From: Tardiphaga alba
GTDB lineage: Bacteria > Pseudomonadota > Alphaproteobacteria > Rhizobiales > Xanthobacteraceae
Reading direction: 5' to 3'
NCBI RefSeq assembly: GCF_018279705.1
Contig: NZ_CP036498.1
Span: forward strand, 5,101,001-5,165,000
DNA length: 64,000 nt
Each line of letters opens with the position of its first letter. Position 1 is the stretch's first letter. Below are positions 58,768 to 64,000 of the stretch, piece by piece. The notes under the pieces are model-generated. The model searched no databases, was not told the origin of the DNA, and saw only the letters and a list, made by a program, of their open reading frames with translations. The position numbers and the translations under genes are program-made.

Positions 58768-59753
58768 TTAGCCGATCTTTACCACGATTCGCCCGCGGAC
58801 CTGCCCGGCCAGCACCTTGGCGCCGGCGTCGATTACCTCGTCGAGGGCGATTTCCTGAGTGATTTCAGACAGTTTCGCTGCATCCAGATCGGTGGACAAC
58901 CGCGCCCAGGCCTGTTTGCGCAGGTCGATCGGGCACATGACGGAATCGATACCGAGAAGACACACGCCGCGCAAAATGAAAGGCGCAACCGAAGATGGCA
59001 GGTCCATGCCCCGGCCAGGCCGCAGGCAGCGATGGCGCCGCGATATTTTGTAGACGCCAGCAGGTTCGCCAGGGTGGTCGAACCGACGCTGTCAACGCCG
59101 CCCGCCCAGCGCTCTTTCCCGAGCGGCTTGCCCGGAGCGGAGAGCTCGTTGCGGTCGATGATTTCCGCCGCGCCGAGGCCCTTGAGGTAGCCCTCTTCCG
59201 AGGTCCGGCCAGTGGAGGCGATGACGTGGTAGCCGAGCTTCGACAGCACGGCGATGGCCACCGAACCGACGCCGCCGGCCGCGCCGGTGACGACGACGGG
59301 GCCATCGGCCGGCTTGAGGCCGTGATTTTCCAGCGCCAGCACCGACAGCATGGCGGTGTAACCGGCCGTGCCGATCGCCATCGCGTCCCGTGCGCTCATG
59401 CCGTCCGGCAGGCGCACCAGCCAGTCACCTTTGACCCGGGCTTTCTCGGCATAGGCGCCGAGATGGGTTTCGCCCATGCCCCAGCCATTGCCGATCACCT
59501 TGTCGCCGGGCTTCCAGTTCGGATTGGTGGAGGATTCAACCGTGCCGGCGAAATCGATGCCGGCGATCATCGGGAAACGTCGCACCACCGGTGACTTGCC
59601 GGTGAGCGCCAGGCCGTCCTTGTAATTCAGCGTGGACCACTCGACGCGGACGGTGACGTCACCATCCATCAATTCCGCCTCGTCGAACTGCGTCAGCGCA
59701 GCCGTGGTTCCCTTTTCCGCCTTCTCAATCCGGACAGCCTTGAACGTCGTCAC
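58768..59753 (-). pseudogene. AcuI/YhdH-type acrylyl-CoA reductase (MDR family), frameshifted at 59009-59012
   Basis: A medium-chain reductase of about 328 aa: it begins [20 protein letters not shown], has the quinone-oxidoreductase [28 protein letters not shown] block and the Rossmann [10 protein letters not shown]. The first frame goes wrong after AACGLAGA; the other frame resumes at [15 protein letters not shown] and runs to [10 protein letters not shown]. Adding one G to the GGGG run (C on plus at 59009-59012) joins them into the expected AGGMDLP. No other damage is seen. The intact enzyme would reduce acrylyl-CoA or related enones. Confidence 0.88.
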
Positions 59754-59880
59754 TCGTCACTCCCGTATGTCTTCTGAAATTGTGTTGGCCTGTTATGCCG
59801 CGGCGCATCGAGAAACGCCACCCGCAACGGCCGGACAGAGGCCTTGCAGCCCTGACCAGCCGCTACGGCATGGCATACAA

Positions 59881-60417
<537 letters not shown>

Positions 60418-60474
60418 TCAGGACGTACGGTCACACGCCGAGCCTCCGCCTGCGGCGGATTCCCTGCGCATACC

Positions 60475-60614
60475 CGTTCTCTTTCATCCGGACTATGACC
60501 GTCGGCTCCGGCATCGCACCGGATCTGCTGACCCTGACGGCATAACCGTCAGGCGCTCGCGGGCTCCCGGACTTGCGCCCGATTACCGCCGGTGGGGATT
60601 TTCACCCCGCCCTG
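60475..60614 (-). promoter_or_regulatory. FMN riboswitch (RFN element)
   Basis: On the minus strand the conserved RFN blocks follow in order: GGGCGGGGTGAAAATCCCC, ACCGGCGGTA, AGCCCGCGAGCG, CAGCAGATCCGGTG, CCGGAGCCGACGGT, AGTCCGGATGAAAGAGAACG. All helices of the six-way junction are present. It ends about 85 bp before the ribH start. A short hairpin (CCGCC-GCA-GGCGG, 60447-60459) between them could be the expression platform, acting as terminator or covering the ribosome-binding site. Confidence 0.96.
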
Positions 60615-60620
60615 AGAACG

Positions 60621-60648
60621 AAAGGCCGCCCCGGTTGGAGCGGCCTTT
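60621..60648 (-). terminator. Terminator downstream of the MFS gene
   Basis: AAAGGCCGC (60621-60629) and GCGGCCTTT (60640-60648) with a 10-nt loop. On the minus strand the arm ends in TTT and continues CGTTCTC. It lies about 50 bp after the MFS stop and just upstream of the riboswitch. Confidence 0.78.
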
Positions 60649-60696
60649 GTCAGTTTCATCGCGAGAGGTCGGCGTGTCAACGCCGACCCATGCCCA

Positions 60697-61938
60697 TCAC
60701 GCCGGTTGCGCGACCGTGCGGTCTACCGGCCTTTCCACGATCGGCAGATTGATCAGCGCCGACAGCACGCCGAACAGCACCGACAGCCACCAGATCGGCG
60801 TGTAGGAGCCGAACTTGTCGAACACGATGCCGCCGAGCCAGGCGCCCAGGAATCCGCCGACCTGATGGCTGAAGAAGGCGAAGCCATACAGCGTCGCCAG
60901 CCAGCGGGTGCCGAACATCAGCGACACCAGGCTCGATGTCGGAGGCACCGTGGAAAGCCAGGCGAGACCGCTGATGGCGCCGAACACCAGCGCCGACGTG
61001 GTCGTCAGCGGCAGCATGATGAAGGCCACCGTCGCCAGTGCGCGGGTGAAATAGATGAAGGACAGAATATAGCGCTTCGGCAGCTTGCCCTGCACATAGC
61101 CGACCGTCAGCGAGCCGATGATGTTGAACAGGCCGATGATCGCGATGACCCAGCCGCCCACCGCCGCTGGCAATCCGCGATCGATGAGATAGGCGGGCAG
61201 ATGCATGGTGATGAAGGCAAGTTGGAAGCCGCAGGTGAAGAAGCCGATCACCAGCAGCACATAGGAGCGATGGCCAAACGCTTCGGTGAGCGCTGCCTTG
61301 AAGGACTGCTCCTGGACCGGTGATGCCGCATTCGATTCCGCCTTCGGCGTGGCCAGCACCAGCGCGAGCGGGATGACGAACAGCATCAGGATGCCGAAGG
61401 TCGTCAGCGTCGCCTGCCAGCCGGTATTGTCGATCATCGCCACCGTGAACGGCGCGAAGATGAACTGACCGAACGAGCCGGCGGCGGTGCCCGCGCCCAG
61501 CGCGATGCCGCGCCATTCCGGCGGCAGCAGCTTGCCGAAAGCGGCCAGCACCAGATTGAACGAACAGCCTGACAGCCCGAAGCCGATCAGAAGCCCGGCA
61601 CCGATATTGAGTTCGAACGGCGTCGACGAATAGCGCATCACGATGAGGCCGAGCGCATAGAGAAAAGCGCCGACGGCAATCACGCGCACGCTGCCGAACT
61701 TGTCGGCGACCGCGCCGGCAAAGGGCTGGCCGATACCCCAGAGCAGGTTCTGGACGGCGAAAGCGAGCGCGAAGACGTCACGCCCCCAGCCGAATTCCTG
61801 GCTGAAGGGCTGCATGAAGAAACCGACCGTGGAGCGCGGGCCGAAAGTCAGCATGCCGATCAGCGATCCGCAGATGATGATCACCAGCGGCGTCCGCCAA
61901 CCCGGGCCGGAGCGCGATGTACTGTCGATAGCCGCCAT
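60697..61938 (-). CDS. MFS transporter (OFA/monocarboxylate-like)
   Basis: This 413-aa membrane protein has 12 helices and the MFS loop motif between helices 2 and 3 (GAVADKFGSVRVI). It starts WRTPLVIIICGSLIGMLTFGPRSTVGFF and has a helix-1 pattern seen in oxalate/formate-antiporter-like carriers. The start at 61938 follows GGGGG; the open frame runs on upstream but is not coding. No neighbouring catabolic gene points to a substrate. Confidence 0.88.
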   Translation of the reverse strand: MAAIDSTSRSGPGWRTPLVIIICGSLIGMLTFGPRSTVGFFMQPFSQEFGWGRDVFALAFAVQNLLWGIGQPFAGAVADKFGSVRVIAVGAFLYALGLIVMRYSSTPFELNIGAGLLIGFGLSGCSFNLVLAAFGKLLPPEWRGIALGAGTAAGSFGQFIFAPFTVAMIDNTGWQATLTTFGILMLFVIPLALVLATPKAESNAASPVQEQSFKAALTEAFGHRSYVLLVIGFFTCGFQLAFITMHLPAYLIDRGLPAAVGGWVIAIIGLFNIIGSLTVGYVQGKLPKRYILSFIYFTRALATVAFIMLPLTTTSALVFGAISGLAWLSTVPPTSSLVSLMFGTRWLATLYGFAFFSHQVGGFLGAWLGGIVFDKFGSYTPIWWLSVLFGVLSALINLPIVERPVDRTVAQPA

Positions 61939-62054
61939 GTCGTTTTCCCCCTGCAGTCCCGGATCGTCCGGGACAGATAAATGCACAGGCATGAAAATCC
62001 AACCACCGTTCGGTTGATATTCGTGCGGATCAGGATTGCGGGCAGACACAAGCT

Positions 62055-62118
62055 GTAGGGCGGATGAGCGGAGCGTCATCCGCCCTACGACTGGATCCCC
62101 GCTTTCGCGGGGATGACA
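62055..62118. repeat. Two short palindromic repeats in tandem
   Basis: GTAGGGCGGATGA-GCGGAGCG-TCATCCGCCCTAC (62055-62088) is a minimal form of the 20728 family. It is followed by GATCCCCGC-TTTC-GCGGGGATGAC, a second hairpin of another common family. Both lie between the cell wall hydrolase gene's end and the MFS gene's start. Confidence 0.82.
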
Positions 62119-62141
62119 GGTCGAGCGGCACTCAAACGATG

Positions 62142-62171
62142 AAGAGCGATGCCGGGCATGGCATCGCTCTT
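62142..62171 (-). terminator. Hairpin downstream of the cell wall hydrolase gene
   Basis: AAGAGCGATGCC (62142-62153) and GGCATCGCTCTT (62160-62171), a perfect 12-bp stem with a 6-nt loop. It starts about 31 bp after the hydrolase stop. The T-run on the minus strand is short, so the terminator may be inefficient. Confidence 0.72.
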
Positions 62172-62202
62172 TGGTCGGCTTGGAGGTAGAGGTAAACGGG
62201 TC

Positions 62203-63579
62203 TTACGGCTTGTTCTCGGCCAGCTTCTTGGAGATTTCCGCGGTCAGCGCCGGCGTGCCCCAGCTCGGCGCGTCGCTGCCGTCGCCCCATTTGCGCGGGC
62301 GATAGAAGGAGTGGACGCCGGTCTTGTACATCTTCTTCATCTCGCGCACCCAGGACGGATGCACCCAATAGGCGTGGTAATGCGTGGACTTGCCGACTTC
62401 CGGCAGCCACAACCGGCCGTCCAGCGTCGCGGCCGCGATCTTGCGGGCGCGCTCCCACATATCAGGCTCGCGCACCACGTCCGGAATACCGTCGCAGGCG
62501 AAAGTGAACTGGCAGGCCAGCTTGCGATGCTTGTTCTGATAGACGACGCCGCAGGGCGTGGTCGGATAGAAGCCTGAGAAGGCGCGGTTCATCACCACCT
62601 GCGCCACCGCGATCTGGCCGCGCACGGCTTCGCCGCGGGCTTCGAAATAGACGGCCTCGGCAAGGCACTTTTCCTGCTTGGCGCGGGCGGCGCCCGTGAG
62701 ACCGAGACGTTCGGCCGGCGTCTTGCCGTGATAGACGTTGTTGACCTCGCCCTTGCTGGCGACGCTTTCGCCGGCACTGAGCTTGTCGGCCGGCAACGGC
62801 AGCATCGCCGTCTTCTTCATGTCGGGATCGGCAACCGGAGCGACGCCGGGCGTGACGATCATCGGCTCTTCGCCGGGCTGCCACTGTTCCATCGTCTCGG
62901 CGGACGATCCCAGCGACGACGCGCCGAAGAACAGGCTGGCGGTCTTGACCGAGAAGCCGTCCTTCGACGGCGCGCGCTCCACCGGGATCACGGCCGTCTC
63001 AGCCGTCGCATCCTCGGCCGGCTGCACGGCCGACGAACCATCATATTGCGCGAGCGGCGCGGCATGCAGCGCCTCGTCGAGTTCCGGATCGAGCGGCGCA
63101 TGCCGCAACGACGGCAGCGCGTCAGTGATCTTGGCACCCATCACCGAACTGTTGTCGTCGAGTGGCTCCGACAACGGTTCGTCCTGCGGCAGATCGGGCG
63201 ACCGCAAAGCCAGGCGATCGCCTTTCAGGGTGCGATCGACCTTGGGGAAATCGGACGCTTCATAGCGGCGCGGCGCCTGCATGAGCGGATTGCGCGGGAT
63301 CGCACCGGTGATGTCGGCATTGTCGAAGCTGGCGAGCTGAAGCGTCGGGCGCGATGCGGTGCCGATCGGACGACCGAACGAGAAGGTCGCAACCTGGATC
63401 GAATTGACCGCGGTCGCCGACACACGCTGCTGCCAGCGTTCAGTCACGCCCGGCTGCCGTGCCAGCAGCGAGGCGATATCCTGATAACCGGATTCTTTCG
63501 GGGCCAGTGCAAAGATGCAGAGACCGAGGCCGAAGAACACGCGACGCGTGCCCTTCGGCCCGTTACGCAGTACTAACAT
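62203..63579 (-). CDS. Cell wall hydrolase (SleB-type lysozyme-like domain), membrane-anchored
   Basis: This protein of about 458 aa has an N-terminal membrane segment (VFFGLGLCIFALA, near residue 20), a long variable periplasmic part and a C-terminal SleB/hydrolase_2 domain: CLAEAVYFEARGEAVRGQIAVAQVVMNRAFSGFYP, with catalytic Glu in ARGE, then CGVVYQNKHRKLACQFTFACDG. The family cuts peptidoglycan glycan strands or acts in cell wall turnover. The start at 63579 is chosen; the frame continues 22 codons upstream. It is the last gene of the window. Confidence 0.9.
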   Translation of the reverse strand: MLVLRNGPKGTRRVFFGLGLCIFALAPKESGYQDIASLLARQPGVTERWQQRVSATAVNSIQVATFSFGRPIGTASRPTLQLASFDNADITGAIPRNPLMQAPRRYEASDFPKVDRTLKGDRLALRSPDLPQDEPLSEPLDDNSSVMGAKITDALPSLRHAPLDPELDEALHAAPLAQYDGSSAVQPAEDATAETAVIPVERAPSKDGFSVKTASLFFGASSLGSSAETMEQWQPGEEPMIVTPGVAPVADPDMKKTAMLPLPADKLSAGESVASKGEVNNVYHGKTPAERLGLTGAARAKQEKCLAEAVYFEARGEAVRGQIAVAQVVMNRAFSGFYPTTPCGVVYQNKHRKLACQFTFACDGIPDVVREPDMWERARKIAAATLDGRLWLPEVGKSTHYHAYWVHPSWVREMKKMYKTGVHSFYRPRKWGDGSDAPSWGTPALTAEISKKLAENKP

Positions 63580-63827
63580 CGATACGCTCACGCAACGCTT
63601 ACACCAGCATCGAACTGTGCGGCTGTGATCTGCACATCCGTACATTTCGATCTGTTTCGTTAGTAAGCAATCAAAGTTGCTGCGGGGTTAATCGGCGATG
63701 CCGCGAAACCACATGCAAGTGGTGCTTTGATGCGCGTGCTGCATTCAATCAACGCAGTAAACCGCGACGTAACGAGAGTGGTGAAGATTGTGTTGACGAA
63801 TGTGATGAAGAAAAAATGGTGAGCATT
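63580..63827. other. Upstream region of the cell wall hydrolase gene, no gene seen
   Basis: This gap holds the promoter and a long probable leader of the hydrolase gene. It has several TTAAT/GTTAAT blocks but no clear CtrA-spaced pair. No protein-like frame is seen on either strand. Confidence 0.45.
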
Positions 63828-64000
63828 CTTCTCCCTCCCCGGAGCGAAGCGAATGGGGAGGGTGGCACGAGCCTGACGAAGCGAAGCTTCGTTATGGCGA
63901 GTGACGGGTGGGGTGTCTCCACAAACTCCGATGTCACGTGGGGATAGACCCCACCCGTCTCAAAGCTCGCTGAACGCTCGCTTTAATCCACCCTCCCCAG
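63828..64000. repeat. Compound palindromic repeat at the window end, CTCCCTCCCC family
   Basis: CTCCCTCCCCGGAGCGAAGCGAATGGGGAGGG is a hairpin; it is followed by GACGAAGCGAAGCTTCGTTATGGCG, then GACGGGTGGGGT and ACCCCACCCGTC arms about 35 bp apart, and finally CCACCCTCCCC at the edge. The element runs out of the window. Related to the repeats at 14877-15008 and 46341-46470. Confidence 0.8.

Overview
The window is an ordinary stretch of an alphaproteobacterial chromosome, most likely from the Nitrobacteraceae/Bradyrhizobiaceae (Bradyrhizobium, Rhodopseudomonas, Tardiphaga, Afipia group). The grounds are high GC, a 50-residue aa3-oxidase subunit IV next to a split-alpha PntAA/PntAB transhydrogenase, a GapR-type DUF2312 protein, DUF1036, DUF1244 and DUF882 proteins, a type II lumazine synthase behind an FMN riboswitch, and several families of intergenic palindromic repeats typical of this group. 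The genus cannot be fixed from sequence reading alone. No prophage, CRISPR array, insertion sequence, tRNA or rRNA gene was seen.

Layout. 1-2.7 kb: transhydrogenase (pntB partial, pntA2, pntA1), cytochrome oxidase subunit IV, and a Doc/AbrB-type toxin-antitoxin pair. 2.8-8.4 kb: an M3 peptidase, an XRE regulator coupled to an unknown protein, a TerC-family membrane protein and a sigma-54 response regulator. 8.7-18 kb: envelope genes (L,D-transpeptidase, M15-like DUF882 protein), a LysR/hydrolase pair, gapR, small DUF proteins and pyruvate kinase. 18-24.2 kb: OsmC, an alpha/beta hydrolase, DUF3750, an MscS channel, a TPR protein and rpmJ. 24.4-27.3 kb: a Bug-type binding protein and two MaoC-fold proteins opposite an IclR regulator. 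27.4-31.9 kb: a siderophore-receptor operon (TonB receptor, PepSY protein, a 59-aa membrane protein) opposite a TetR gene. 32-39.4 kb: prolyl oligopeptidase and its TetR, an amidohydrolase, a frameshifted O-antigen ligase, an FkbM methyltransferase and a YbaK-type deacylase. 39.4-43.3 kb: a FadR-family regulator and a TRAP transporter that share an operator motif. 43.5-48.8 kb: a molybdenum-linked pair (DUF2478, ModE-like), wrbA with a divergent LysR gene, a glycosyltransferase and an orphan ABC binding protein. 48.8-54.1 kb: a second siderophore-uptake locus (RhtX/FptX-like MFS, a 122-aa unknown, TonB receptor, AraC). 54.2-57.8 kb: a translationally coupled marR-FUSC-DUF1656-hlyD efflux operon. 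58-63.6 kb: a secreted protein and an AcuI-like reductase, both frameshifted, then ribH with its FMN riboswitch, an MFS transporter and a SleB-type cell wall hydrolase.

Themes. Much of the window serves envelope upkeep and uptake or efflux. Most transporter sets lie beside a regulator with a visible inverted-repeat operator. Three genes carry what look like one-base contractions of A or G/C homopolymers, two of them within 400 bp, so read error must be excluded before they are called pseudogenes. Seven of the eight convergent junctions that have a real gap contain a palindromic repeat, and in three genes the repeat supplies the stop codon. I found no strong candidate for a wholly new system. 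The best leads are the XRE plus 142-aa pair, the unknown 122-aa protein of the siderophore locus, the coupled 59-aa membrane protein, and the shared FadR/TRAP operator.
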